A stretch of DNA of 64,000 nt from Bacteroidales bacterium (GTDB lineage: Bacteria > Bacteroidota > Bacteroidia > Bacteroidales > UBA932), in assembly GCA_017627955.1 (NCBI GenBank), contig JAGAFU010000041.1:1-64000 (forward strand), read 5' to 3'. Within the stretch, counting starts at the first letter, position 1, and each line of letters opens with the position of its first letter. Made by a program: the position numbers and the translations under genes. Below are positions 8,227 to 17,160 of the stretch, in pieces. Below the pieces are notes generated by a model. The model ran no database searches, had not been told where the DNA came from, and was given only the letters and a program-made list of their open reading frames with translations.

Positions 8227-8790
8227 ATGGCAGCTAAATCAAATCTTACCAATATGGTACTGTGCCTGACGGCGGTCTGTCTCGTCTGCTCGGCTCTTCT
8301 TGGTGGAATGTATGTCTTGACCGCGGAGCCTATCGCGAAGGCTAACGCCGACATCCTGAAGGCTTCTATCGGAGCTGTTCTTCCTGAGGGTGGCGAGCTC
8401 TCCGAGGCGAAGCCTCTGCAGGTCGGTGGACAGCCTTCCGAGTATTACGTCAGCACCGAAGGTGGTTCAACCAAGGCCTACGCCGTGAAATCAACTGTCG
8501 TGGGTTTCGGCGGACCTCTTACCCTCATGGTCGGTATCACCCCGGACGGAACGGTTTACAACACCTCTGTCCTGTCGCACACCGAGACCCCCGGTCTCGG
8601 AGCCAAGTGCACGACCGATGAGCATTTCTATTCGCAGTTCAAGGGATTCAACCCTGCTGAGAAGATACTTTCCGTCAAGAAAGACGGTGGAGACATCGAC
8701 GCCATCACAGCTTCCACAATCACTTCGAGGGCATATTCCCTCGCCGTGAAGAATGCCGTGGAGGCTTTCAAGACCATTAAAGGAGAATAG
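8227..8790 (+). CDS. rnfG: Rnf complex subunit G
   Basis: 187 residues. One N-terminal membrane helix (about residues 8-30) is followed by a periplasmic FMN-binding domain. The motif TASTITSRAY near the C-terminus is where the flavin threonine lies in this family, here in the T-x-x-S-T form rather than SGAT. I placed the start at the ATG 8227, which has a good ribosome site 7 bases upstream. An earlier GTG at 8191 would overlap rnfD by 34 bases. It transfers electrons across the membrane face of the complex. Confidence 0.94.
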   Translation: MAAKSNLTNMVLCLTAVCLVCSALLGGMYVLTAEPIAKANADILKASIGAVLPEGGELSEAKPLQVGGQPSEYYVSTEGGSTKAYAVKSTVVGFGGPLTLMVGITPDGTVYNTSVLSHTETPGLGAKCTTDEHFYSQFKGFNPAEKILSVKKDGGDIDAITASTITSRAYSLAVKNAVEAFKTIKGE

Positions 8791-8793
8791 GCC

Positions 8794-9384
8794 ATGAGCA
8801 AGAGAAAACTTGATATATTCACCAAAGGCTTCTTCAAGGAGAACCCGACTTTCGTCCTCCTCCTTGGAATGTGCCCCACGCTGGCCACCACAACTTCGGC
8901 CATCAACGGTTTGAGCATGGGCTTGGCCACGCTTTTCGTCCTGGTCCTCTCGAACATAGTTATTTCCGCGATCGCCCCCGTGGTTCCTGACAAGGTCCAT
9001 ATTCCTGTCTACATCGTCGTGATCGCGACCTTCGTTACGATCCTTCAGTTTGCCATGCAGGCCTACACTCCCGACATGTACAAGACTCTTGGACTCTTCA
9101 TTCCGCTGATTGTGGTGAACTGTATTGTTCTCGGCCGCGCCGAGGCGTTCGCATGCAAGAACGGGATAGTTGACTCCGCTCTGGACGGCCTGGGAATCGG
9201 CTTCGGCTTCACGATGAGCCTTACCGTGCTGGGTCTCGTCAGGGAGATCCTCGGAAGCGGCTCCGCATTCGGCTGGAAGTTTATCTCCGGGGACGGTATC
9301 CTGGTGTTTGTCATGGCTCCCGGAGCTTTCATCGCCCTCGGGTACCTGATGGTCCTTTTCAATAAAATCGCTAAAAAGAGCTAA
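8794..9384 (+). CDS. rnfE: Rnf complex subunit E
   Basis: 196 residues, very hydrophobic with six membrane helices, homologous to NqrD. The segment LLGMCPTLATTTSAINGL near residue 25 is the family's conserved half-helix containing a cysteine proposed to help bind a membrane-embedded FeS cluster with RnfA. NCIVLGRAEAFA is the second conserved block. It is preceded by AAAGGAG about 9 bases before the ATG. It lies between rnfG and rnfA with gaps of 3 bases, as expected for a tight operon. Confidence 0.95.
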   Translation: MSKRKLDIFTKGFFKENPTFVLLLGMCPTLATTTSAINGLSMGLATLFVLVLSNIVISAIAPVVPDKVHIPVYIVVIATFVTILQFAMQAYTPDMYKTLGLFIPLIVVNCIVLGRAEAFACKNGIVDSALDGLGIGFGFTMSLTVLGLVREILGSGSAFGWKFISGDGILVFVMAPGAFIALGYLMVLFNKIAKKS

Positions 9385-9387
9385 GCT

Positions 9388-9990
9388 ATGGAGTATTTCC
9401 TCATAATCATTTCGGCGATATTCGTCAATAACATCATGCTGGCCCAGTTCCTGGGCACATGTCCTTTCCTGGGAGTCTCCAACAAGCTCTCGACCGCGAC
9501 TGGAATGTCCGGCGCCGTGGTGTTCGTCATCACCCTCGCGACCCTGGTCACTTATCTGATCAACAAGTATTTGCTGGTTGTCTTCGGGCTTGAGTTCCTT
9601 CAGACCATCGCCTTCATCCTTGTGATCGCGGCCCTCGTCCAGATGGTTGAGATCGTCCTTAAGAAGATCAGTCCGTCCCTTTACCAGGCTCTCGGAATAT
9701 TCCTTCCCCTTATCACCACTAACTGCGCCGTCCTCGGCGTGGCCCTCAATGTGGTCACCAAGGAGTTCACTTTCGGAGGTGGAGCCGCCCACATGCTGAA
9801 TCTCGGCGAGTCGATCGTCTACGCGTTCGCTACCGCTCTCGGCTACGGGATGGCCCTGATTCTTTTCGCTGGCCTTAGGGAGCATCTTGAGCTCAACGAC
9901 GTGCCCAAGCAGTTCAAGGGGGTTCCGATCGCCCTTGTGACTTGCGGCATTCTCGCTATGGCCTTCATGGGTTTCTCTGGAATGGTCTGA
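9388..9990 (+). CDS. rnfA: Rnf complex subunit A
   Basis: 200 residues, six membrane helices, homologous to NqrE and paralogous to RnfE. Conserved blocks NNIMLAQFLGTCPFLGVS (near residue 14) and TNCAVLGVAL (near residue 112) carry the two cysteines thought to ligate the intramembrane FeS cluster. It completes the six-gene rnf set B-C-D-G-E-A. The next gene, a small barrel protein, starts 1 base after the stop and is probably co-transcribed. Confidence 0.96.
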   Translation: MEYFLIIISAIFVNNIMLAQFLGTCPFLGVSNKLSTATGMSGAVVFVITLATLVTYLINKYLLVVFGLEFLQTIAFILVIAALVQMVEIVLKKISPSLYQALGIFLPLITTNCAVLGVALNVVTKEFTFGGGAAHMLNLGESIVYAFATALGYGMALILFAGLREHLELNDVPKQFKGVPIALVTCGILAMAFMGFSGMV

Positions 9991-9991
9991 T

Positions 9992-10465
9992 ATGAGAAAG
10001 GCACTGGTTGTTCTGGCTATCGTCTTGTTGTCGTCCGCTGTCGCTATTGCCCAGCCCAGGGCTGTCGGTCTTCGTGTCGGCAACTATGGCGTAGATGTCA
10101 GCTATGAGAATTTCGCTGGGGAGCAAGATTTCCTCGAGTTTGAGCTTGGAATGGACAATGTGTTTAATTCCAACGCCTTCCATCTTGACGGGATCTACAA
10201 CTTCATGATCACTCGCCCTGATTGGAGCGCTTATGGACAGTGGGGAGTCTATGCCGGTCCTGGCGCAAGTGTCGCCGTGTGGGATAATGGCGAGGGTGAC
10301 AATGTGGTATATGCCGGCCTTCTTGGCAATGTGGGAATAGAGTATGTGTTCGATATTCCTCTCCAGATATCTTTGAGCTTGCGCCCCAGGATGATGTTCG
10401 GAGACGGCAAGATTCGTCGCAACGGTCTTTTCACCCTCGGTCTTGGTGTCAGGTACATGTTTTAA
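9992..10465 (+). CDS. Small outer-membrane beta-barrel protein
   Basis: 157 residues with a signal peptide ending in AIAQP (cleavage near residue 20). The mature chain alternates hydrophobic and polar residues in 8-12 residue strands, is Gly- and aromatic-rich and ends in GLGVRYMF, the terminal Phe being typical of outer-membrane barrels. This predicts an eight-stranded barrel of the OmpA/OmpW size class. No function is recognisable. It follows rnfA by one base and is followed by a REP-like repeat. Confidence 0.75.
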   Translation: MRKALVVLAIVLLSSAVAIAQPRAVGLRVGNYGVDVSYENFAGEQDFLEFELGMDNVFNSNAFHLDGIYNFMITRPDWSAYGQWGVYAGPGASVAVWDNGEGDNVVYAGLLGNVGIEYVFDIPLQISLSLRPRMMFGDGKIRRNGLFTLGLGVRYMF

Positions 10466-10467
10466 TT

Positions 10468-10512
10468 GTCATTCTGAGCGTTAATTGTCATTCTGAGCGA
10501 AGCGAAGAATCT
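10468..10512. repeat. REP-like repeat, partial plus full copy
   Basis: A half copy (GTCATTCTGAGCG, 10468-10480) is followed by TTAATT and a full copy at 10487-10512 that begins with the same 13 bases and continues AAGCGAAGAATCT. The full unit is an imperfect palindrome (AGATTCTTCGC / GCGAAGAATCT orientation). It fills the gap between the barrel gene and the SGNH hydrolase, ending 7 bases before the latter's ATG. The same family occurs inside several genes in this window. Confidence 0.8.
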
Positions 10513-10519
10513 GATTATT

Positions 10520-11623
10520 ATGAGAAAATTATCGGTTGCCCTTCTGTCACTGACGCTACTTTTCCCTTTTGCCCTGAAAGCACAAGAGGTTAAAAGTTAT
10601 GTCTATACTGATGCTTCGACATTTCCGATCTACGGGAAGGCGATTCCTAACACATCTGCCACTTACGAGAGGCTTCCAGCTTCATTGGAAGGCGTTATCC
10701 GTCAGCCTGTTTGGGACCTTGCCCGTCATTCGGCCGGTATTTCCGTGCGCTTTCGCTCCGACTCTCCGTCCATCAAGTTGAGATGGGTCTCTTTGGGCCT
10801 CCACACGATGAATCACATGACCGACACCGGTACCAGGGGACTGGACCTTTATACCCAGGATCCCGTCGATGGCCATTGGAGGTTCGCCAGGAGCGCCCGT
10901 CCTCAAAAGGACACGCTGAATGATGTCCTGGTCATTGGCGACATGGAGCCGGTGATGAGGGAATACATAGTCTATTTCTCTCTTTATGAGGGAGTCAAGA
11001 AGCTTGAGATCGGGGTCGAGGAAGGCTCCGTTATCGAACAGCCTGCCCTCGACAGCCCGAAGAAAGGCTCTCCTATCGTGATGTACGGCACAAGCATCCT
11101 CCAGGGAGGCTGCGCCAATCGTCCGGGAATGGCTTTCACGAATATCATCTCCAGGGAGCTTGACAGGGAGGTTGTCAATCTCGGTTTCAGCGGCAGCGCC
11201 AGGCTGGATTATGAGATCGCTGAGTTGATGGCTTCTGTTGAGGATCCGTCGCTTTTTGTCCTTGACAATGTGCCCAATTGCGTGGCCTCTCTCATAGACG
11301 AGCGCGAGGAGAAGTTTTTCCGTATCCTTCGTGACGCGCATCCGGATGTCCCGGTAGTTTTCGTTGAGAATCCGAATTATCCTCATACTGTATTCGACAA
11401 GAAGGCCGCTGCTGACATCGCGTCCAGAAACGCTTCGATGCGAGCGGTTTACGAGAAACTAAAGAAGGCTGGGGAGAAGAAGATCTATTATATCAAAGGA
11501 GACAAGATGCTGGGCACGGATGGCGAGGCCACCGTGGACGGAGTCCACTTCACCGACCTTGGCATGGTCCGCTACACGGAATACGTCCTCCCAACCCTTA
11601 AAAAGGCTCTTCGTAAGCGCTAA
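10520..11623 (+). CDS. Exported SGNH/GDSL-type hydrolase
   Basis: 367 residues with a signal peptide (cleavage after ALKAQ, about residue 21). The N-terminal 150 residues form a beta-sandwich-like accessory domain. The catalytic domain starts near residue 185 with YGTSILQGG (nucleophile Ser), then NLGFSGSA (block II Gly), and ends with DGVHFTDLG (catalytic Asp and His). Members act as periplasmic carbohydrate or lipid esterases; the substrate here is unknown, with deacetylation of glycans most likely. It is preceded by a REP-like repeat and converges on gltX with no obvious terminator. Confidence 0.85.
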   Translation: MRKLSVALLSLTLLFPFALKAQEVKSYVYTDASTFPIYGKAIPNTSATYERLPASLEGVIRQPVWDLARHSAGISVRFRSDSPSIKLRWVSLGLHTMNHMTDTGTRGLDLYTQDPVDGHWRFARSARPQKDTLNDVLVIGDMEPVMREYIVYFSLYEGVKKLEIGVEEGSVIEQPALDSPKKGSPIVMYGTSILQGGCANRPGMAFTNIISRELDREVVNLGFSGSARLDYEIAELMASVEDPSLFVLDNVPNCVASLIDEREEKFFRILRDAHPDVPVVFVENPNYPHTVFDKKAAADIASRNASMRAVYEKLKKAGEKKIYYIKGDKMLGTDGEATVDGVHFTDLGMVRYTEYVLPTLKKALRKR

Positions 11624-11654
11624 TCGGCGCTTTGATAGATAAATCCCCCTAGAG

Positions 11655-13397
11655 TCAGACCAGTCTCGTTTTCGCGAAGGCGATGCGGGCGGCGGTGTCA
11701 GTCTTGCCGACGCGCCAGACGATGTCGGCGATACCGAGGCCACTGGCACTGCCGGCAAGTGCGAGCCTGAGGGCGTTCATCACCTTGCCCATCGGCCACT
11801 CGTTGCCTTTGATATATTCCTCAATAGCGGCTCCGACTCCTTCAATAGTCCATTCGCCGTCGAATGCCTTGACGAACTCTCCGACCTTGGAAACCATCTC
11901 AACTATCTCCGGCTTCCAGAATTTGTCCACATCTTTGGCGATGAATGGAGCGGTGAGCGAATCGTCATATACCTTGGCTCGAGGATCAACAGGCCTGGCG
12001 TCAGCGGCTCCTGGGGCCACTTGAGGGCCTGCCTTGATCCCGAACGCCTCAAAGTCTGCAGGTGCGACGAACAGATACGAGGCTATTGTCCAGAAGTCCT
12101 GGACGAAAGTGGCCCTCTCCTTTGTGAAGCTAACAACGCTCTGAACATAATCCCTTGTGAATATGTGATTTCTGAGGTCACCTCCGGCGACATTGAACTC
12201 GGCTCCGGCGGTGAGGGCACACTTGGGGCAATCGATGACGTTGATCCCATGCTCCTCAAGGACAGGAATCAGAAGGTCAGTGAGTTCCTCGTCTGATTTC
12301 AACCTCAGATATTCCCTGTTGTACCATTTGGCCTTCTCGGGGTTGAACTTAGCTCCGGCCTTCTGGACTTTGTCAAGCGAGAATGCGCCGATGAGTTCTT
12401 CCATTGTGAACATCTCGCGGTCATCGCCAGGATTCCAGCCGAGCATGGCGAGCATATTCACGAAAGCCTCAGGGAAATAACCGTCCTCGCGGTAGCCCCT
12501 GGAGGTCTCTCCCTCCGGGTTTGTCCAGCGAAGAGGGAACACAGGGAATCCCATCTTGTCACCGTCTCTCTTGCTGAGCTTGCCGTTACCAATAGGCTTG
12601 AGCAGCAGGGACAAGTGCGCGAAGCGAGGCATTGTGTCCTCCCATCCGAATGCTTTGTAGAGCATGTAGTGGAGGGGCAGGGATGGAAGCCACTCCTCTC
12701 CGCGGATGACCTCGGAGATCTCCATGAGGTGGTCGTCCACTATGTTGGCGAGGTGATAGGTCGGCAGCTCGTCAGCCCTTTTCCAGAGTACCTTGTCGTC
12801 CAGAGTGTCGGTGTTGACCTCAATGTGGCCACGGATCAGATCGTCCATCTTGACGACGGTGTCCGTCGGCATCTTGAAGCGGATGGTCCAGTCGGACGTC
12901 TCGGCAAGCAGCCTCTCGACCTCATCTGATGGGAGGGTAAGGGAATTGCGCATGGACATCCTCGAGACCTGGTTGTAGATGAAGGTCTGGCCGGAGGCCT
13001 CCGCCTCGGTACGGGCCGCATTAAGCTCTTCGGCCGAGTCGAAAGCATAGTAGGCATAGCCGTTGGCGATGAGCTGCTCGGCATATTGCCTGTATATGGG
13101 CTTTCTCTGACTTTGCCTGTAGGGTGCGTGGGGATGCTTTGCGGACGGAGTCTCAACGACTTTGCCCTCAGCGTCCACTCCCTCGTCGGGAATTATCCCG
13201 CACCATCTCAGGGCCTCTATGATGTATTCTTCGGCTCCGGGCACGAAACGGTGCGAATCAGTGTCCTCTATTCTTATGATGAAATCTCCGCCATTCTGCT
13301 TGGCAAACAGATAGTTATACAATGCAGTCCTGACTCCGCCCATGTGAAGCGGGCCAGTCGGACTGGGGGCGAATCTTACTCTTGTCCTTCTTTCCAT
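11655..13397 (-). CDS. gltX: Glutamyl-tRNA synthetase
   Basis: 580 residues. Class I signatures are visible: PSPTGPLHMGG (HIGH-like, residues 11-21) and GKLSKRDGD (KMSKS-like, near residue 270), with the glutamate-type IEDTDSHRF. It charges tRNA-Glu. About 70 residues longer than the E. coli enzyme, with an Ala/Pro-rich stretch (APGAADARP) in the anticodon-binding part. It lies 10 bases downstream of ftsZ at the end of the dcw cluster, and no promoter is visible between them. Confidence 0.96.
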   Translation of the reverse strand: MERRTRVRFAPSPTGPLHMGGVRTALYNYLFAKQNGGDFIIRIEDTDSHRFVPGAEEYIIEALRWCGIIPDEGVDAEGKVVETPSAKHPHAPYRQSQRKPIYRQYAEQLIANGYAYYAFDSAEELNAARTEAEASGQTFIYNQVSRMSMRNSLTLPSDEVERLLAETSDWTIRFKMPTDTVVKMDDLIRGHIEVNTDTLDDKVLWKRADELPTYHLANIVDDHLMEISEVIRGEEWLPSLPLHYMLYKAFGWEDTMPRFAHLSLLLKPIGNGKLSKRDGDKMGFPVFPLRWTNPEGETSRGYREDGYFPEAFVNMLAMLGWNPGDDREMFTMEELIGAFSLDKVQKAGAKFNPEKAKWYNREYLRLKSDEELTDLLIPVLEEHGINVIDCPKCALTAGAEFNVAGGDLRNHIFTRDYVQSVVSFTKERATFVQDFWTIASYLFVAPADFEAFGIKAGPQVAPGAADARPVDPRAKVYDDSLTAPFIAKDVDKFWKPEIVEMVSKVGEFVKAFDGEWTIEGVGAAIEEYIKGNEWPMGKVMNALRLALAGSASGLGIADIVWRVGKTDTAARIAFAKTRLV

Positions 13398-13407
13398 CTA
13401 TATTATT

Positions 13408-14682
13408 CTAATTTGTTTCTTTTTCAGGGCGTACAATTCTCTTGATTGCCGGGACGCTTTCCAGCTCGCCAATGCTTTGGCCATATTCAACAGCCAGGGT
13501 AGGCTTGTTGTCGGAGTTGAAGTTGTACCTTTTAACGTTGTCCGCGGCGTTGTAGCCGATCATGTTCATTCCGCTGGGGAGGTCGGAGAGATTGACCTCC
13601 TCGGCCCCGACCATGTTCTTTTTCTCGAACTTGAAGTCCTTGCCAATAATGATCAGATTGCCGAGATCGGTCTTGGTTATCTTTGACAAGTCATTGACTT
13701 TGAAGCCTGTGGCTATCGCCGTGATCTTGACCTGGTCTCCGATCTCAGGATCTGTCTCCCAGACGAGACCGGTCTTGAACTTGTTGACGTTGCCGGTGTA
13801 GTCGGCTATCTTGGCGTTGATCTCCTTGAGGTCATCCATCGTAAGGCCCTTCTCGTTCTTCCCGCAGGTGATGTTGATGAGCAGGTTCTTCGCTGTGGTG
13901 AGGTCGAAATCGTTGAGCAGGGGAGAGTGCAAAGCGCCCTGGACCGCCTCTTCGATCCTGTTCTCACCGGTCCCGACACCGGCTCCCATCAAGGCCATGC
14001 CGCTGTTTTTCATCATCGTCTTGATGTCCTCGAAGTCGACATTGATGTAGCCCGGTTTGGAGATGATCTCGGTGATTCCCCTCACGGCTGTCGCCAGGAC
14101 TTCGTCAGCTTTCGGGAAAGCGTCGTGGATGAGCAGTCCTCCGAAGAAGTCGTAGAGCTTCTCATTATTGATAATCAGAAGACTGTCAACGTTCTTCACG
14201 AGCTCATGGATGCCATCAATCGCTCTGGAAAGGGCCATGTCGCCCTCGTTCTCGAACGGGATTGTGACCACAGCGACGGTGAGGATTCCCTTGTCTTTAG
14301 CCATCTTGGCGATCTGGGGAGCCGCTCCGGTCCCGGTGCCTCCGCCCATACCGGCTGTGATGAAGAGCATCTGGGTACCTTCATTAAGTACCACTTTCTC
14401 AATTTGTTCCTGTGCCTCAAGAGCCGCGTTGCGTCCCTTGGTAGGGTCAGTCCCGGCACCGAGGGCATTACGTCCGATGTGTATCTTGATGGGCACGGGA
14501 CTCTCCTCCAGGGCTTGCCTGTCGGTGTTGCAGACCATGAAGCTGCAACCTTCCACTTTCTCGCGGTACATGTAATTGACAGCGTTGCATCCGCCTCCGC
14601 CAACTCCGATGACCTTGATCATGGATTGGATTGGAGTCCAGTCGCTGGACTCGGCTATATCGAAATTGTCAAATTCTCCCAT
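13408..14682 (-). CDS. ftsZ: Cell division protein FtsZ
   Basis: 424 residues. The GTPase core has GVGGGGCNAVNYM (near residue 26), the tubulin signature GGGTGTGAAP (near residue 113) and the T7-loop region. The C-terminus carries a conserved-tail peptide (SVPAIKRIVRP) that binds FtsA, after a spacer of about 85 residues. It polymerises into the Z ring. It lies 14 bases downstream of ftsA in the dcw cluster. No frameshift or insertion is seen. Confidence 0.97.
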   Translation of the reverse strand: MGEFDNFDIAESSDWTPIQSMIKVIGVGGGGCNAVNYMYREKVEGCSFMVCNTDRQALEESPVPIKIHIGRNALGAGTDPTKGRNAALEAQEQIEKVVLNEGTQMLFITAGMGGGTGTGAAPQIAKMAKDKGILTVAVVTIPFENEGDMALSRAIDGIHELVKNVDSLLIINNEKLYDFFGGLLIHDAFPKADEVLATAVRGITEIISKPGYINVDFEDIKTMMKNSGMALMGAGVGTGENRIEEAVQGALHSPLLNDFDLTTAKNLLINITCGKNEKGLTMDDLKEINAKIADYTGNVNKFKTGLVWETDPEIGDQVKITAIATGFKVNDLSKITKTDLGNLIIIGKDFKFEKKNMVGAEEVNLSDLPSGMNMIGYNAADNVKRYNFNSDNKPTLAVEYGQSIGELESVPAIKRIVRPEKETN

Positions 14683-14696
14683 GACTGATGTATTCT

Positions 14697-16379
14697 TTAA
14701 ATTTCCTCATTCTCCATTCCTTCGAACAGGTCGCCTGCCGCTTTGCTGATGGAACTTTGCAAGTGCTTGAGCCAAGTAAATTTAGGCTTGATCCGCGGTT
14801 TGGATGGTTTGGGCGGTTTGTTCCCCTTGAAGCGGCCTCCTTCGGGCTTGGCCACTTCGGGACCATCCGATCCGAACAGGGTAGGCTCTCCTTCTTCCTG
14901 CGCCGCGATGACGGAGGGTTCGATCGAGGGCTCGGACTCTTCGGCTAGATCCTTCGCTTCGCTCAGGATGACGGGATCGGGCCCTTCGGCTAGATCCTTC
15001 GCTCCGCTCAGGATGACAGGATCAGGCCCTTCGGCTCCGCTTTGTGTTGTAGGATCCGGCCCTTCGGCTAGATCCTTCGCTTCGCTCAGGATGACAGGAT
15101 CCGGCCCTTCGGCTCCGCTCAGGGACCGGTAATCGTCACTCTGTGGCCTGGGTTTCGGAGCTGTCCAGAAGCGTCTGGCGGGGGCTTCATTGACGCAGTT
15201 AAGCAACTGGTCGCCTTTCGCCGCGAGGATCATTCCCATCGAGGTCGCTGCCGAGGCCTCGGTAGCCTCAGGGCATCCCTCGCAAGAGAAGAATCTCCTC
15301 GGGTAGCCTATCTTTACTGAATATCCCGAAAGGTCTTTTATGTAGTTGGCGCAATTGACCATCTCAGCTCCTCCACCGGTCACAACGACGCCTGCCCTGA
15401 GCAGATCCTCGCTGGCGTATCCGCTGGCCTGGATATGGTAGAGAAGGGCCTCGATGATCTCTTTCATCCTGGCCGTTATGATCTCTGAGATGTATTTCAC
15501 GGTCACCTGCGCGGTCGGTTCGTCATTCTCGTCTACGATCTGGATGGATTTCTCACCGAGGGCGGATAGTTTGCCAGGCATGCAAGCTCCGTAGGCTTTC
15601 TTTATGTTCTCCGCGAGGTCAAATGAGAAATTGCATTCGGTCTTGATGTCACGGGTGATACTGTTGCCACCGAACGGAATGGCCGCATAGTATCTCATGA
15701 TCTTTCCTTTGAATATGGTCACGGAACTCACCCCGGCGCCGATGTCGATAAGGGCCACGCCATTCTCCATCTGCTCCTCCTTAAGGACGGCCCTGGCGGT
15801 GATCCCGGGAGTGAAATACTTCTTGGCGATGGCTATTCCCATGCTGTTGAAGACATTGTCGATGTTGATTGAATGCCTGCGGCTTCCGATGAATACTTTG
15901 AAGTTGCCTTCAAGCTTCTCGGCTGTCATTCCAACAATGTCTCCCTCGAGCTCATTCAAGCTGTCCTCGGTGGAGAAAGACTGGGCGACAGCTCCGTAGA
16001 TGACCTCGTTCTTCGAGTCACTCAACGGATATTCCTCAAGGGCCATCGACTTGAGTGTCCTGACCTCCCCGTCTTCTATCTGTGTGTCAGGATCCGTCCT
16101 CTCCATGCTGGCGGACGCGTTTTCCTGCCTGACATAGTAGCGGGGCAGGCCGACGATGACCTGCTGGATCTTGATCTTGAGCTCCTGCTGGGCTTGGGTG
16201 AGGGCATCCCTGAGGCCGCTTTCCACTTTACCGGGGTTGTTGACGTAGCTGTAGCGGATTCCCTGTGCCGGGGTCTCCTTGTAATAAATCACCTGGACAT
16301 CATGCCCCAGGATCCTGGCCACGCATACCGCCAATTTGGAGGTGCCCAGGTCGACAGACGCTATGTACCGTTCTTCCAT
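14697..16379 (-). CDS. ftsA: Cell division protein FtsA with a repeat-derived linker
   Basis: 560 residues. The actin-like core starts YIASVDLGTSKLAV (residues 5-18) and includes the SHS2 insert and nucleotide-binding motifs GAGVSSVTIF and VVTGGGAEM. The C-terminal amphipathic helix (FTWLKHLQSSISKAAGDL) targets FtsA to the membrane. Between core and helix, residues about 415-478 are a low-complexity linker made of repeated AEGPDPVILSEAKDL-like units, which are translated copies of the REP-like DNA repeat. The linker may act as a flexible tether. It tethers FtsZ to the membrane and lies between ftsQ and ftsZ. Confidence 0.95.
   Translation of the reverse strand: MEERYIASVDLGTSKLAVCVARILGHDVQVIYYKETPAQGIRYSYVNNPGKVESGLRDALTQAQQELKIKIQQVIVGLPRYYVRQENASASMERTDPDTQIEDGEVRTLKSMALEEYPLSDSKNEVIYGAVAQSFSTEDSLNELEGDIVGMTAEKLEGNFKVFIGSRRHSINIDNVFNSMGIAIAKKYFTPGITARAVLKEEQMENGVALIDIGAGVSSVTIFKGKIMRYYAAIPFGGNSITRDIKTECNFSFDLAENIKKAYGACMPGKLSALGEKSIQIVDENDEPTAQVTVKYISEIITARMKEIIEALLYHIQASGYASEDLLRAGVVVTGGGAEMVNCANYIKDLSGYSVKIGYPRRFFSCEGCPEATEASAATSMGMILAAKGDQLLNCVNEAPARRFWTAPKPRPQSDDYRSLSGAEGPDPVILSEAKDLAEGPDPTTQSGAEGPDPVILSGAKDLAEGPDPVILSEAKDLAEESEPSIEPSVIAAQEEGEPTLFGSDGPEVAKPEGGRFKGNKPPKPSKPRIKPKFTWLKHLQSSISKAAGDLFEGMENEEI
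14947..15130. repeat. Array of REP-like repeats within ftsA
   Basis: Three clear copies of the 26-base unit (starting AGATCCTTCGCT and ending CTCAGGATGAC on the + strand) occupy 14947-14972, 14992-15017 and 15070-15095. They are separated by spacers beginning GGATC(A/C)GGCCCTTCGGC. A degenerate partial unit lies at about 15031-15060 and another at 15101-15130. Spacing from copy 1 to 2 is 45 bases and from 2 to 3 is 78 bases, both multiples of three, so the reading frame of ftsA is kept. Each copy is read as VILSEAKDL (or VILSGAKDL). Confidence 0.9.
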
Positions 16380-16383
16380 ATAC

Positions 16384-17160
16384 TTATTTTCTGCAGATTA
16401 TCTGACCTTTATATTTCACATTAACCGTCGAGTAGAATCCTTCACCTTTCTCCGGCAGAATGGATGTGTAATACTTTTCCATCTTGGAAAACTTCTCTTC
16501 GAAGTCGTCCGCCGGTCCGAAGATGAAAACCTCCTTCCCTTGCCGGGGTACCATCACCAGGTCCCCATTAGCGCGTACGGAGATCTGGCTGATGTTTTCC
16601 GCCCATGTCTTCGTGGCTTTCATGTGGGCGGCCAGCTCGATGATCCCGGAGAGCCATTCCTTCTCTTTATCTGTGACCGGCTCCCCTTTGTAGCCGCTTT
16701 CGAACGTAAGCGGAACAGCTCCGTCTATGATCGGGACTTGAGAGGTGTAGTTGCTTTGCAAAGGGAATAAAAACCCTTTCTCATCGGCATAGAATCCGTT
16801 TCCACCCTTCTGGAACCTTACGACCGGCTCCCTCTGGTACACCTTCACATTCAGCATACCGTCGGGGGTAGTGTAGGCCTCTGTCTTCAGGATGGCGCTC
16901 TTGTTGTCAAGGATCTTCTCGACTTTTGCCAGGTCCACGCTATCCAGCCTCTGACCGATGTAGGCTCCGTATTCGCTGTCAAGGTAGCCCTCGATGTCCT
17001 CCGGCGTCACGAAGTTGTAACCGTCGGCGAACTCCACGTTGACGCCACCGCACGTGAGCTCCCTCTTGCGGTTCCCGTTCATCATGAAAATCATGAGGAT
17101 TAGGAACGCGAGCAGGCATGCCGCGGCGGCGATGATGGCTATCCTGAGTCCCTTTTTCAT
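16384..17160 (-). CDS. ftsQ: Cell division protein FtsQ
   Basis: 258 residues: short cytoplasmic N-terminus, one membrane helix (residues 7-27), then a periplasmic POTRA-like and beta domain (DLAKVEKILDNKSAILKTEAY, VYQREPVVRF). This matches FtsQ/DivIB in topology, size and position between murC and ftsA. It links early and late divisome proteins. Sequence conservation is weak in this family, so the assignment leans on context. Its ATG overlaps the murC stop by 4 bases. Confidence 0.88.
   Translation of the reverse strand: MKKGLRIAIIAAAACLLAFLILMIFMMNGNRKRELTCGGVNVEFADGYNFVTPEDIEGYLDSEYGAYIGQRLDSVDLAKVEKILDNKSAILKTEAYTTPDGMLNVKVYQREPVVRFQKGGNGFYADEKGFLFPLQSNYTSQVPIIDGAVPLTFESGYKGEPVTDKEKEWLSGIIELAAHMKATKTWAENISQISVRANGDLVMVPRQGKEVFIFGPADDFEEKFSKMEKYYTSILPEKGEGFYSTVNVKYKGQIICRK

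Noticed and set aside
8491-10083. 530-codon open frame antisense to rnfG-rnfE-rnfA
   Set aside because: It lies wholly opposite well-recognised rnf genes, has a highly charged His/Asp/Glu composition with no domain, and arises from the GC-rich third positions of the sense genes.
14947-15130. Possible CRISPR array in ftsA
   Set aside because: Units are separated by near-identical short spacers, not unique spacers of constant length, the region is coding, and no cas genes are present.
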